A DNA stretch of 64,000 nt from Prochlorococcus sp. AG-402-M15 (GTDB taxonomy: Bacteria; Cyanobacteriota; Cyanobacteriia; PCC-6307; Cyanobiaceae): assembly GCA_003216615.1 (NCBI GenBank), contig QCIP01000004.1:1-64000 (forward strand). Direction: 5' to 3'. Made by a program: the position numbers and the translations under genes. Shown here one piece after another: positions 53,964-63,780 of the stretch. The notes under the pieces were generated by a model that saw only the letters and a program-made list of their open reading frames with translations, did not search any database and was not told where the DNA came from. Positions within the stretch are counted from its first letter, which is position 1. Every line of letters begins with the position of its first letter.

Positions 53964-54878
53964 TTATCTCTTATGTCTTTTTTTATTTATCAAGGACATA
54001 CTAGCAATAACAACACTCCAGCACTGTCCAAAATATAAAATCACTCCTAAAAGCCAGACCCATAAAGTAAGTACAAGAAAACCTCCAATAAAACCATATG
54101 CTTGAAATCTCACTCCAAGTGAAAGAATACTTTTACTTACTGCCAGATTCAAAGTAGTTAAGCCAATGCCAATAAGAATAGAACCAGGTAAAAGTGGCTT
54201 TAAGGGAACTTTTCTACTAGGCAATAGGGCTTGTAATAAAAGTGCCATTAAAGAAAAGCCAATTAGTGGAATTGCAAATTGACCAACTTGTAAAAGAGGT
54301 AATTTTTGCAAGAAACCAGAAATTAGATTATTAGATTTTGATAGATTTTCTAAAACATAACTTGGTATCATTCTAAGATTCGCACTAATCTGATCTATTA
54401 CCATTAAAAATCCTATAAAGAATACTATTAGAAAAGCTTCAACTCTATTACGGAGAAACCTCGAAGCTTGCTCTCTCCACGCAGAATTTGCTTTTTTAGA
54501 TGGAAGTTCGTCCTCCCAAAGCCTATCCGCGCCTCTTTGGAGAGATAAATATGCATTTCCTGCTGTAAAAAGCAAAAACATGGCTCCTAATATACCTGCC
54601 CCAAAACCTTGATCAATTAATTTAAATAATGTTGTTTCTACTAATTCAACTACTGAAGGAGGTAAAATCTGAGCTGCAATAGAGATTATTTCTTGATCTA
54701 AGCCTTCTTGTTTTCCTAGGAACCATGATGCTACAGAAAGAGAAATTAAAAGAATTGGAAAAAATGATTGTAAGGTGTAGTAAGCAAATGCGGCACTTAA
54801 ATCTATGCAATCAGATTTGTTCCATCTCTCACAAGCTCCCCATAAACTTTTAAGTAGCCAAGTTGAACTTCGCTGCAT
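53964..54878 (-). CDS. YihY/BrkB-family membrane protein
   Basis: From the ATG at 54878 (a TTG lies five codons upstream) the protein has 304 residues and about six membrane helices. The family signatures SAAFAYYTLQSFFPILLISLS near the N terminus, and the RLWEDELPSKKANSAWR and YFGQCWSVVIA segments are present. BrkB/YihY proteins were once thought to be RNase BN but are integral membrane proteins of unknown function, possibly transporters. It is followed by the zinc-ribbon protein. Confidence 0.88.
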   Translation of the reverse strand: MQRSSTWLLKSLWGACERWNKSDCIDLSAAFAYYTLQSFFPILLISLSVASWFLGKQEGLDQEIISIAAQILPPSVVELVETTLFKLIDQGFGAGILGAMFLLFTAGNAYLSLQRGADRLWEDELPSKKANSAWREQASRFLRNRVEAFLIVFFIGFLMVIDQISANLRMIPSYVLENLSKSNNLISGFLQKLPLLQVGQFAIPLIGFSLMALLLQALLPSRKVPLKPLLPGSILIGIGLTTLNLAVSKSILSLGVRFQAYGFIGGFLVLTLWVWLLGVILYFGQCWSVVIASMSLINKKRHKR

Positions 54879-54963
54879 ATTAATTTTCTTCAAATATTTA
54901 TCTTAATTGTTTTATTGTATCTAATTGAGAAATTTTTCAAGAAGTTATTTATTTATAATGCAA

Positions 54964-55764
54964 CTATTTTTCTAATAATAAATTACCCCATGGCTTTAAG
55001 ATTTCAATTTTTTCTAATGATCTAGAGGCAATTAATGGAAAATTAACATCGCTCAAGTTTTCTCCTGCAACTAAATTCAATGGATCTTTTTCTAACCACT
55101 CTATAGAACAATTAAGTTCTTCTAATAATAGCCAGGCTGCTGCAATATCCCATATCTTGGGGGTTGATTCTATTGCTCCGAAAGTTTGTCCCATAGCTAC
55201 ACTTGTTAGATTTAAACTTGATACACCTAAGAGTCTAATTTTGCCAGGAAATACTGAGTTCGGTTTTTTTTGTAAAATTTTTATAGATCTACTACACAAA
55301 GAAATGCATTCACTTTGACGATTATTTTGGCTGGGATCTATTTTCTGGTTATTTAACCAAACCCCTTTACCTTTAATGGATACAAACTTTTTTTTCAATG
55401 TAGGAATTATTAGAAAAGAAGATTGTGGTTTACCATCAACAAACCTTGCCACTGATATAGACCAGTAAGGAATGCCCGCGGCAAAATTTGTTGTCCCATC
55501 TAGTGGATCTACCACCCAATAAGCTTTTGAGTTTGGAATTAACTTTTTGCCTTCTTCACTAAGGACCCCCTCACCTGGAGCTATTGAAGCTAAGCCATTT
55601 ACGATTGTTTTGTCACTCCACAAATCACAACTTGTTAATAATGATCCGTCTGCTTTATTGCTGGCGCTAATATTTCCAAAATCTTTTTTCTGACGTTGAC
55701 TAACTAATTCAAATAAAGAATCTAATTCACTTAGTTGCTTATTAGTTAAATTTGGTGGATTCAT
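54964..55764 (-). CDS. Inositol monophosphatase-family phosphatase
   Basis: These magnesium-dependent phosphatases act on inositol phosphate, fructose-1,6-bisphosphate, histidinol phosphate or PAP. The 266-residue protein has the metal-site motifs SEEGKK, DPLDGTTNFAAG and WDIAAAWLLLEE in the expected order. The group cannot be told from sequence alone. Its ATG overlaps the tolC stop codon by 4 bp, and it is the last gene of a three-gene run. Confidence 0.9.
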   Translation of the reverse strand: MNPPNLTNKQLSELDSLFELVSQRQKKDFGNISASNKADGSLLTSCDLWSDKTIVNGLASIAPGEGVLSEEGKKLIPNSKAYWVVDPLDGTTNFAAGIPYWSISVARFVDGKPQSSFLIIPTLKKKFVSIKGKGVWLNNQKIDPSQNNRQSECISLCSRSIKILQKKPNSVFPGKIRLLGVSSLNLTSVAMGQTFGAIESTPKIWDIAAAWLLLEELNCSIEWLEKDPLNLVAGENLSDVNFPLIASRSLEKIEILKPWGNLLLEK

Positions 55765-57194
55765 CTTTTTATATTACAAATAGACTCTTTATCTTTAAGT
55801 TTAGTATTATTAATAACCAAACAATTTTTACTTATATCAATAAAAGTTAATCTTTCTAATTCATCTAAATTCAAATTGTAATTATATATTGCATTAATAT
55901 TTTTTGATTTCGCATTACTTAATTCACTTTGCCTAATAAGAACATCTTTTAGAGTTGATATCCCAACATCATATCTAAGTCTGGAAAGCCTTACAGACTC
56001 TTTACTAGATTCAATTTCTTTAAGAGAAGCAATTATTTTCTCTTCATTTAATTTAAGATTTAAGTAGGCTTTACTAATATTTGTGGTCAAAACATTTTTT
56101 AGATTCTCATAAGCATATTTTTCAGCTTCAGCATCTGCTATTTTTGATTTGTAAGAGTTCTTATTTTGTCCGCCATCAAAAATACTCCATGCAAAATTTA
56201 GACTTATGGTATTTGTATAATTAGATCCAGATTCTTCAGAGTCAATAACCTCGGATAGTGAGTCACCCTTGCTAAATGTACTAGATAATGTATTGCTAAT
56301 GTAAATGTTTGGCTTATTTTGATCTAAAAAACTATTTGCTTGGCTTTTTTTGATTGATTTTTGAAGAAGAAGGTTTTTTAAAGAAAGATTTTTATCTAAA
56401 CCTTCATCTATATTTTTATTTAATCTATGATTCCAGAACCCTATTAAATTTTGCTCTTTATTACTTCCTAAATCTCCCTTAATATTTAGAATCTCTTTTA
56501 GGGAAATTTTATTAATTTCATGTTCTATTTTCTTTTCGTTAAGAGATTGTTTATCTCGAGATAATTGAGCTTCTGCTTCAAGAACTTCAAATTTTGTGCC
56601 AACTCCAGCATCTAACTTTGCTTTAGCATTGTCTAAACTTGTCATTGATAAATCAAGTGCAAATTTTTTATTTTGAATATCTTGATATGATTTTTGGTAT
56701 TTGTGATACCTCATTCTTGCTTCTTGAATTAAATCTTTTTTCTTAATCTCATAATTATTTTTTGCAATTTTGTAATTTGCTTTAGCAATTTCAATTTCGG
56801 ATCCTCTAAGGGGGGCAATTAAATCCCATTTAATGTTTAAAGAAGGATTAGCCGTAAATTGTGATGTTTTTAGAGTCGGTGATTTGCTACTGTACTTTTT
56901 ACCTGAGACATATTTTGGTAAACCATTTGCTTGAAAATCTAAGGATGGATATCTTTGAGCAATTCGACTGGCAAGATTTAAGCTTGCAGAGGTTACTAAT
57001 TTGTTTAATGATTTTAATTCTTGATTGTTTAATATAATTTTTTCTATTTCTTGATAATCAACAAAAGTGATATTTGATTTTTCTTCTAAAACGTTATCTA
57101 TAATGCTTTTTGTTTCGCTCGATAGTACATTAATAGAGTTAATACTTAGAGCAAGGGGTAAGAATAAGATAGGATTTATTACTCTTCTAAGCAT
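55761..57194 (-). CDS. tolC: TolC-family outer membrane efflux protein
   Basis: TolC-type trimers make the outer-membrane channel of type I secretion and multidrug efflux. The 477-residue protein begins with a signal-peptide-like segment (INPILFLPLALSINSINVLS), then shows the duplicated helical-barrel pattern (YHKYQKSYQDIQNKKFALDLSMTSLDNAKAKLDAGVGTKFEV and a later RLSRLRYDVGISTLKDVLIRQSEL). The only partners nearby are cytoplasmic genes, so its inner-membrane pump must be elsewhere. Confidence 0.9.
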   Translation of the reverse strand: MLRRVINPILFLPLALSINSINVLSSETKSIIDNVLEEKSNITFVDYQEIEKIILNNQELKSLNKLVTSASLNLASRIAQRYPSLDFQANGLPKYVSGKKYSSKSPTLKTSQFTANPSLNIKWDLIAPLRGSEIEIAKANYKIAKNNYEIKKKDLIQEARMRYHKYQKSYQDIQNKKFALDLSMTSLDNAKAKLDAGVGTKFEVLEAEAQLSRDKQSLNEKKIEHEINKISLKEILNIKGDLGSNKEQNLIGFWNHRLNKNIDEGLDKNLSLKNLLLQKSIKKSQANSFLDQNKPNIYISNTLSSTFSKGDSLSEVIDSEESGSNYTNTISLNFAWSIFDGGQNKNSYKSKIADAEAEKYAYENLKNVLTTNISKAYLNLKLNEEKIIASLKEIESSKESVRLSRLRYDVGISTLKDVLIRQSELSNAKSKNINAIYNYNLNLDELERLTFIDISKNCLVINNTKLKDKESICNIKR

Positions 57195-57219
57195 GTTTTA
57201 TAGTATCGAAGATATTCGA

Positions 57220-58599
57220 TTAACCAATCAAAGTACTTATAATATCATTTGAATCATCAAGAACGTGAATTTTGGTCTTTAATTGATTTTCAACTTCTTT
57301 AATATTTTTATCATCTAAAAATAAATCAGTATTAAGTTTTAACATAATAGATGGTAGGTAAATAGCTTCTCCTAAATCCTTATTTTTCAGCCCGTAAATT
57401 AGATCTTCTCCAGTAAGAAGACCTGTAACAACTTGATCTTGACCCCAATAAATACTTGGTAAACCATATAAGTTAATTTTCAAACCATCAATTAAGTTTA
57501 ATTTCATAACTGTAGGAACTAGGGCTTCATAAACTAATTTACCAACAATCCAACTGACTTTTTTTGGCTTTTTTATTTTCTTTGGTAGGTTGATAGACTT
57601 CTCACTTAATACCTTTAGAAAGTTTCTAATTGATCCTACTCCATTAGATTCTTGTGGCATATTTTCGTAGGTTTTATAACTAGGTAAATTCATACCAGCT
57701 ATTAAATACCATTCGTCTGCTAGCCAACAAAAACGTGTTCCAAGAGTAATTTGTAGAGAGGCTTGAATTCTCTCTATCTGTTTAATCGTTTTTATTGCAT
57801 ATTCTGGGCTTATTGATTGCAATCCATCATTTTCAGGCCTAAATTTTGTAAGTCCTACAGGAACTATTGCAACTGAGAGAACTGTCTGAGAAGTTTTTGT
57901 ATAGAATTCAGCAAGTTCCAAAATTGATTTCTCAAGAATATCTCCATCATTTATATCTGGACAAACAACAATTTGAGCATGTATTTGTACAGAGTTTTTT
58001 TTAAACCAAGAAATTTGATCAAGGATCACTCCTGCTTTTTTATTTTTTAATAATTTTTCTCTTGTTGCTGGATCAGTTGCATGAACTGAAATAAAAAGTG
58101 GGGAAAGTTTTTGCATAGCAATTCTTTCCCAGTCTTCTTCTTTTAAATTCGTAAGAGTTAGATAAGAGCCATAAAGGAAACTTAATCTATAATCATCATC
58201 TTTTATGTAAAGACTTTTTCTTTTACCACTTGGCTGTTGATCTATAAAACAAAATGAACATCTATTATTGCATTGCTTGATTGAATCAAATAATGCATCT
58301 TTAAAATTAATACCTAAATTAACGTCTTGATCTTTTTCAATACTTATATTGTGAATTTCATGATTTTTATCTAAAACTGATATTTCTAAAATTTCTTCAC
58401 TAATGAGAATTTGATAATCAATTAAATCTCTTGGTTTTTTCCCATTAATACTAATAATTGAATCACCTGATTCAAATCCTATTTCTTGAGCAATGGAATT
58501 AGCTTCAATACTTTCAATTTCTGCAGGTTTTATTTTATAAGTAATATTAGGAACCAAAAGATCATTGGGATCTTCTTTGTAATTAATTTCTTGCCACAC
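57220..58599 (-). CDS. Cyanobacterial PDZ/DUF512 radical-SAM-like Fe-S protein (TIGR03279)
   Basis: This 459-residue protein starts at GTG with a PDZ-like segment (VEANSIAQEIGFESGDSIISINGKKP). The Cys triplet CNNRCSFC (C110, C114, C117) follows; CX3CX2C is the 4Fe-4S motif of radical SAM enzymes. The rest is a TIM-barrel-like and DUF512 region (WLADEWYLIAGMNLPSYKTYEN, VTGLLTGEDLIYGLK). It is known as a conserved FeS oxidoreductase of cyanobacteria, with function unknown. It is upstream of tolC by 25 bp. Confidence 0.88.
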   Translation of the reverse strand: MWQEINYKEDPNDLLVPNITYKIKPAEIESIEANSIAQEIGFESGDSIISINGKKPRDLIDYQILISEEILEISVLDKNHEIHNISIEKDQDVNLGINFKDALFDSIKQCNNRCSFCFIDQQPSGKRKSLYIKDDDYRLSFLYGSYLTLTNLKEEDWERIAMQKLSPLFISVHATDPATREKLLKNKKAGVILDQISWFKKNSVQIHAQIVVCPDINDGDILEKSILELAEFYTKTSQTVLSVAIVPVGLTKFRPENDGLQSISPEYAIKTIKQIERIQASLQITLGTRFCWLADEWYLIAGMNLPSYKTYENMPQESNGVGSIRNFLKVLSEKSINLPKKIKKPKKVSWIVGKLVYEALVPTVMKLNLIDGLKINLYGLPSIYWGQDQVVTGLLTGEDLIYGLKNKDLGEAIYLPSIMLKLNTDLFLDDKNIKEVENQLKTKIHVLDDSNDIISTLIG

Positions 58600-58785
58600 A
58601 ATTTAAGGCCAAATATTCTTCTTTGTATTTATTCTAAACTTATATTTGATTCAAAGTATATTAAATACTTTTAAAATGCTAAATTTAGGTGTGCAATTAA
58701 GTGCCTTTAATTTATTAAAATATGGCATTCGCAGTTTTCTAAAACACGATTTAAATTAATTAAAATAACTAATAGACTTTATTCA

Positions 58786-59553
58786 TTGAAAGAATTAATC
58801 AAAAAAAATTTAGAAGTGAAAGATAAATTGAACTATGAATTCCATAAGACAGTTGATTCATACGAAAATAGTTTTTTATCAAATCATATATCTTTAAGAT
58901 TTTGGTCTTCTTTTCTTGTAATTTTACCTATTTTTGTTCAAGCCCCCTGGGTTAGATTAGAACCAATTAGTGCTCTTTGTTTTACTTTTGTTATTATCTT
59001 AGTGGCATTTGTTTTGAATCAGAAAGAATCAAATAAGTGGTTTATTATCAGTTCATTATTGCTTGGTGTATCAGGCAGTTGGCTTGGTGGATGTTTGTTC
59101 TGGGGGTGGTTAAGCCCATACCCTATTCTACATATACCTGTTGAAGCTGTAGTTCTCCCATTAGCTTTAATTGGACTTGGTACTAATTGGAAAATAGGTT
59201 CAAGTTTTTATATCTCTTCTTTATTTGGAACTGCAGTTACTGACATTACAATATTTTTAATCGGAATTATGGATCAATGGAAGCAGGTAATTACAGCAGA
59301 TTCTGAAACTGCAGCCAAAATTCTTCAAAAAACTTCAGAAAACCTTATCCAAATAAAATCATTATCTATTATTGTTTTTGTTGCTCTTATAATTTGGTTT
59401 ATTTCAAAAGAAATTTTTGATTCTGCGACGATCAATACGACTAATGGTAAAGCACTCTTAGTTTCTAGTTATGTGATTCAAACGACATTAATTGTTGATG
59501 GTATTTTTGTTGTTTTAGCAATTCTGCAACCAACTTTTAGTGGATTGGTTTAA
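58786..59553 (+). CDS. DUF3120 membrane protein
   Basis: This 255-residue protein has an N-terminal soluble segment and six or so hydrophobic helices (SFLVILPIFVQAPWVRLEP, SSLLLGVSGSWLGGCLFWGWL, LSIIVFVALIIWFIS and others). The pattern matches a cyanobacteria-specific family of unknown function (DUF3120) that often neighbours nadB. The start is TTG. Its stop overlaps the nadB start (TAATG), so they are translationally coupled. The 186 bp upstream holds no supported gene. Confidence 0.83.
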   Translation: MKELIKKNLEVKDKLNYEFHKTVDSYENSFLSNHISLRFWSSFLVILPIFVQAPWVRLEPISALCFTFVIILVAFVLNQKESNKWFIISSLLLGVSGSWLGGCLFWGWLSPYPILHIPVEAVVLPLALIGLGTNWKIGSSFYISSLFGTAVTDITIFLIGIMDQWKQVITADSETAAKILQKTSENLIQIKSLSIIVFVALIIWFISKEIFDSATINTTNGKALLVSSYVIQTTLIVDGIFVVLAILQPTFSGLV

Positions 59554-61220
59554 TGTTAAGGCCTCCATTTTCACAAGAACCGATACCAATAAATACTTGG
59601 GATGTAATCGTTGTAGGTGCTGGTGCTGCTGGCCTTATGACTTGTCTTGAATTACCCGCCAATTTAAAAGTACTTCTTTTAAATAGAAATACTAGTAAGG
59701 TATCTTCCAGTAGATGGGCTCAAGGAGGAATTGCATCTGTTGTTAGACAAGATGATTCATTTGATCTTCATGCTGAAGATACTTTAAAAGCAGGAGATGG
59801 ACTATGTGATTTTCAAGCTGTAGAAATGCTGGTTAAAGAAGCTCCAGGTTGTGTAGACAGGTTGCAGAATTTAGGGATGACTTTTGATCAAAGTTCGGAT
59901 CAATTAGCTACTACTTTAGAAGCAGCTCATTCACGGAGAAGGGTCTTACATGTTAAAGATCGTACTGGAAGAGCATTAGTTGAAGTTCTAGAAGATCATA
60001 TTGAGAATCAAAAAAATATTCTTCACTGCAGGGGTGTAAGAGTAACAGAACTTCTCATTGAAAATAAAGAATGTAGAGGAGTTCAGGTTCTTGATGGAGC
60101 AAATTTATATTGGATTCAATCTAGAGCTGTTGTTTTGGCTACAGGTGGGGGTGGTCATTTATTTACTAATACAACAAATCCTGCTCAATCCTCTGGTGAA
60201 GGGATTGCTCTTGCATGGAAAGCAGGCGCTGCTATCGAAGATTTAGAGTTCGTTCAATTTCATCCAACCGCTTTAAAATTTTATGGTGCACCTTGCTTTT
60301 TAATATCTGAGGCACTTAGAGGAGAAGGAGCTATTTTAGTTGATAAAAATGGTGATAGTCCAGTTAAAAATCTTGAAAATCGTGATTTAGCATCTAGAGA
60401 TCAGGTAAGTAGAGCAATTATGAAAAATATGCACGTTAATAATGTAGATCATGTTGGCTTAGATCTTCGTTATATTGACCCAGAAAAAATTGTAGAGCGC
60501 TTCCCCACGATCTTAAGTCGATGTCAGGATTATGGAGTTAACCCTTTAAATGAAGTTATACCTGTAGCTCCTGCAGCTCACTATTGGATGGGAGGTGTCA
60601 AAACTGATCTAAATGCATCTTCTACGAGAAAAGGATTATATGCTGTTGGAGAAGTTGCTTCCACCGGAGTTCATGGTGCTAATAGACTGGCAAGTAATTC
60701 ACTAATGGAGTGTCTTGTTTTTGCAAGAAAAATGTCTTCAATTGTTTTGAACGATCTTCCTAAATTTGCAAAATTTGATAGATCATTGCAAGAGTTTGAT
60801 ATTGAAGATCCTAAAGAGGATCAGATTTCTAGAATTGCTGAAAAAATCGATGAACTAAGAAAACTATGTTGGTTAAATTTAGGTGTATCTCGAAATAAGG
60901 TAAATATGATTAAATTTCTTAATTTTATTCAAGATGATATCGAAAAATTACATAAAAATGCTTTACTAACTAGTCTTGAAAAAATTAAATTTGATCAAAA
61001 AATCAAACTTACTGAACGCAATAGGAGAGCATTAAATCTTTTACTTGATTTAAAGAATAGACAAATAACAACTATAACTTTACTTAAAGCTTGTCTATTT
61101 AGAGAAGAGAGTAGAGGAGGGCATTATAGAGATGATTTTCCAGATAAAGATAAAAATTGGGAATGCCATACTAGACAACAGGTAGATCAAAAAATACAAA
61201 AAAGATTTATTAAAAATTAG
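59553..61220 (+). CDS. nadB: L-aspartate oxidase
   Basis: NadB oxidises L-aspartate to iminoaspartate, the first step of NAD synthesis. The 555-residue flavoprotein has the FAD motif VVGAGAAGLMTCLEL at its N terminus, SSRWAQGGIASV, the family's substrate region ATGGGGHLFTNTTNP and the GEVASTGVHGANRLASNSL motif, and a C-terminal helical domain. nadA is not in the window. The 3' end overlaps the convergent VKOR gene by 11 bp. Confidence 0.96.
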   Translation: MLRPPFSQEPIPINTWDVIVVGAGAAGLMTCLELPANLKVLLLNRNTSKVSSSRWAQGGIASVVRQDDSFDLHAEDTLKAGDGLCDFQAVEMLVKEAPGCVDRLQNLGMTFDQSSDQLATTLEAAHSRRRVLHVKDRTGRALVEVLEDHIENQKNILHCRGVRVTELLIENKECRGVQVLDGANLYWIQSRAVVLATGGGGHLFTNTTNPAQSSGEGIALAWKAGAAIEDLEFVQFHPTALKFYGAPCFLISEALRGEGAILVDKNGDSPVKNLENRDLASRDQVSRAIMKNMHVNNVDHVGLDLRYIDPEKIVERFPTILSRCQDYGVNPLNEVIPVAPAAHYWMGGVKTDLNASSTRKGLYAVGEVASTGVHGANRLASNSLMECLVFARKMSSIVLNDLPKFAKFDRSLQEFDIEDPKEDQISRIAEKIDELRKLCWLNLGVSRNKVNMIKFLNFIQDDIEKLHKNALLTSLEKIKFDQKIKLTERNRRALNLLLDLKNRQITTITLLKACLFREESRGGHYRDDFPDKDKNWECHTRQQVDQKIQKRFIKN

Positions 61221-62145
61221 AATCTCCTTGATAGCCTGTCTTTATGGCTAATTCATTCAAGTCACGAGTACCACTAATGATTTCTCCATTTATTTCCCAA
61301 GAAGGAAATCCACTAATTCCTTTCGTTTGGCATAACTCATGCTGATTATCTTTACCATCTTTAGCACATTCAACTACTTTTAATTCTTTAACTGCTTCTC
61401 TACCAAATAATTGTTTCTGATCGTGGCAATGCGGGCACCAGTATGCACTATACATAACAATATTGTTTTCACTTAAAAATTTTGCAAATTTTACCTTCTC
61501 GGGAGAGCTTGAAGTGGTAATTATTGGCGATACATTTTCAGTGTTGCTTGTAACATCAATAGCATTAGAGGGGTCAACGTTAGTTGACCAAATTAGCCCC
61601 CCCAGCAGAACACTAATTGCTACTATGAAACCTCTAAAAATCATAGGTTCTCTACTTTCAAACTTTGCTCCAATCATAGAAATTATAAAGATAGAAAACG
61701 ATAAAATTGCTGAAAGTATACAAAAAAAGCAATATGCTTGAATCTTAAAAAACATTATATTGATCAATAAAAAGCTAAATGTTGATGAGGCACAAGATAT
61801 TAGAAATATTAGCCACCATAAAAACTTATTTAGTTTTTCTTTCGGGGAAATTAAATTAAGTGAAAGTATTAGTGAGATAACTAATATTGATAAATACGTT
61901 ATAAAACCAGCTAATGAGAGAGGTATATTAAATTGATTATTTTCAAATAAAGTACCCCAAGGACTATTTAAAACTGTTTTACAACCATTTTGTATGCCTG
62001 GGCATGAAAGAGAAGTAAATAATCCCCAGTTTTTTAAAGTAATCGAACCTGTGTCAACTATGCCTATAGTGCTAAGAATTGCGATTATGATTTTCGGCCA
62101 TTTCAAGTCTTTTTTATTTCTACTGCTTAAAGTTTTAAGGGCCAT
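61210..62145 (-). CDS. Vitamin K epoxide reductase-thioredoxin fusion
   Basis: This is a disulfide-forming membrane enzyme (VKOR homologue) in which the quinone-coupled VKOR domain feeds a lumenal thioredoxin-like domain. The 311-residue protein has four or five membrane helices. The loop cysteines are C48 and C55 (LSCPGIQNGCKT), the active-site CxxC is C139/C142 (YCFFC), and the C-terminal thioredoxin-like WCPHC has C237/C240. In cyanobacteria (LTO1-like) it folds photosystem and lumenal proteins. Confidence 0.93.
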   Translation of the reverse strand: MALKTLSSRNKKDLKWPKIIIAILSTIGIVDTGSITLKNWGLFTSLSCPGIQNGCKTVLNSPWGTLFENNQFNIPLSLAGFITYLSILVISLILSLNLISPKEKLNKFLWWLIFLISCASSTFSFLLINIMFFKIQAYCFFCILSAILSFSIFIISMIGAKFESREPMIFRGFIVAISVLLGGLIWSTNVDPSNAIDVTSNTENVSPIITTSSSPEKVKFAKFLSENNIVMYSAYWCPHCHDQKQLFGREAVKELKVVECAKDGKDNQHELCQTKGISGFPSWEINGEIISGTRDLNELAIKTGYQGDSNF

Positions 62146-62253
62146 ACAAATTGAAAGTTTGTTATTTGCATTTTCTATCTTAATATTATCTTGGCATGAT
62201 AGTTGTGTACGAAATGCTGTTTAAATCTTTAAATTCTTAATTTTTTCAAGTTT

Positions 62254-63618
62254 GTGAAACAAAATAGTCTCAAAGTTAAAGATAAAAAAATATCTAAGAT
62301 TGCATTCAGTCATGTTGGTTGTGAGAAAAATCTTGTTGATACTGAACATATGCAAGGCTTATTAGATAAAGAGGGTTATGAAGTTGACAGCGATATAAAT
62401 GATGCAAATATTGTCGTTGTAAATACTTGCAGTTTTATTGAAACTGCTAGAGAAGAATCTATTAGAAAAATTCTAGAATATATAAATCAAGGAAAGGAAG
62501 TAATTGTTGCAGGCTGTATGGCTCAGCATTTTAAAGATGAACTTTTAAAAGAAATACCTGAAATAAAAGCTTTGGTTGGAACAGGAGATTATCAAAAGAT
62601 AGCCAAGGTTTTGAATAGAGTAGAAAAAGGACAAATTGTTAATGAAGTTTCAAAAATTCCTGAATTTATTGCTGATGAGGTAATACCTCGTTATTTAGAT
62701 AAAAAAAAATTTGTTGCTTATCTTCGGATTGCTGAAGGTTGTGATTATAAATGTGCTTTTTGTATTATTCCAAAGTTGAGAGGTCCTCAAAGAAGTAGAA
62801 CAATAGAATCTATAGTTTTGGAAGCTAAAAGTCTTGCAAAACAGGGTATTCAAGAAATCATACTAATTAGTCAAATAACAACTAATTATGGACAAGATAT
62901 TTATGGAAAACCCTCATTAGCCAAACTTTTGAATGAGCTTTCAAAAGTTTCAATTCCTTGGATAAGGATACATTATGCTTATCCAACTGGTTTAAATGAT
63001 GAAGTTATTAGAGCTTTTAAAGATTCAAAAAATATAGTACCTTATTTTGATTTACCACTTCAGCATAGTCATCCAGATGTTTTGAAGAGCATGAATAGAC
63101 CTTGGCAGGCTTCTTTGAATGAATCCATTTTGGGCAAAATTAGAGAAGAAATTCCATCTGCTGTATTAAGAACCAGTCTCATTGTTGGTTTCCCAGGAGA
63201 AAAAAAAGAACATTTTGAACACCTTCTTAAATTTTTGAATAGGCACAAGTTTGATCATGTAGGTGTTTTTATTTTTTCTCCTGAGGAAGGAACTTCAGCT
63301 TTTGATTTACCAAATAGAGTAATCCCAGAGGTGGCAGAGGCAAGAAAAGATAACGTTATTTCAGTTCAACAAAATATCTCTAAAAATAAAAATCAGTCAT
63401 ATGTTGGTTCAAAAATGAAGATTTTGGTAGAAAAAATATCAGATAATAACGAATTAATAGGTCGGTCCTACAATTTCGCGCCCGAAATTGACGGGAATGT
63501 GATTTTATCTATTAATGCTAATAATGATTTGAAAAATTTTATTGGTAAATTTGTTGAAGCAAATATTTCTTTTGCGGATGAATATGATTTGTATGGAGAG
63601 ACTATAAAAATTTTGTAG
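62254..63618 (+). CDS. rimO: Ribosomal protein S12 methylthiotransferase RimO
   Basis: RimO adds a methylthio group to an aspartate of ribosomal protein S12, using two 4Fe-4S clusters and SAM. The 454-residue protein has the N-terminal MTTase domain with conserved cysteines C23 ([11 protein letters not shown]), C59 and C88, the radical SAM motif at C163, C167 and C170 ([10 protein letters not shown]), and a C-terminal TRAM domain. The start is GTG. Confidence 0.95.
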   Translation: MKQNSLKVKDKKISKIAFSHVGCEKNLVDTEHMQGLLDKEGYEVDSDINDANIVVVNTCSFIETAREESIRKILEYINQGKEVIVAGCMAQHFKDELLKEIPEIKALVGTGDYQKIAKVLNRVEKGQIVNEVSKIPEFIADEVIPRYLDKKKFVAYLRIAEGCDYKCAFCIIPKLRGPQRSRTIESIVLEAKSLAKQGIQEIILISQITTNYGQDIYGKPSLAKLLNELSKVSIPWIRIHYAYPTGLNDEVIRAFKDSKNIVPYFDLPLQHSHPDVLKSMNRPWQASLNESILGKIREEIPSAVLRTSLIVGFPGEKKEHFEHLLKFLNRHKFDHVGVFIFSPEEGTSAFDLPNRVIPEVAEARKDNVISVQQNISKNKNQSYVGSKMKILVEKISDNNELIGRSYNFAPEIDGNVILSINANNDLKNFIGKFVEANISFADEYDLYGETIKIL

Positions 63619-63623
63619 TGTTT

Positions 63624-63716
63624 TTAAATTAATTTAACTGCTCTTAATAGCTTATCCAATGCGAAAGCAGCTCCAAAACCAAAACCAATAAATGCAAAAA
63701 AGAAAATGATGTTCAT
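63624..63716 (-). CDS. petL: Likely cytochrome b6f small subunit PetL
   Basis: This 30-residue product is MNIIFFFAFIGFGF followed by GAAFALDKLLRAVKLI: one membrane helix starting right at the N terminus and a short basic end. Length and the LRAVKLI-type ending match PetL (Ycf7), the peripheral single-helix subunit that stabilises the cytochrome b6f dimer. The identification rests on size and pattern. It is convergent with rimO, 5 bp beyond its stop codon. Confidence 0.6.
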   Translation of the reverse strand: MNIIFFFAFIGFGFGAAFALDKLLRAVKLI

Positions 63717-63780
63717 TAATTTTTTTATTTTTATTTAATTTAACATCAGATGAAAAGATTAGATTTTTTCGTTTAATTTC

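Noticed and set aside
58676-58759. 27-codon ATG frame before the DUF3120 gene
   Set aside because: Too short, no recognisable pattern and no clear ribosome-binding site.
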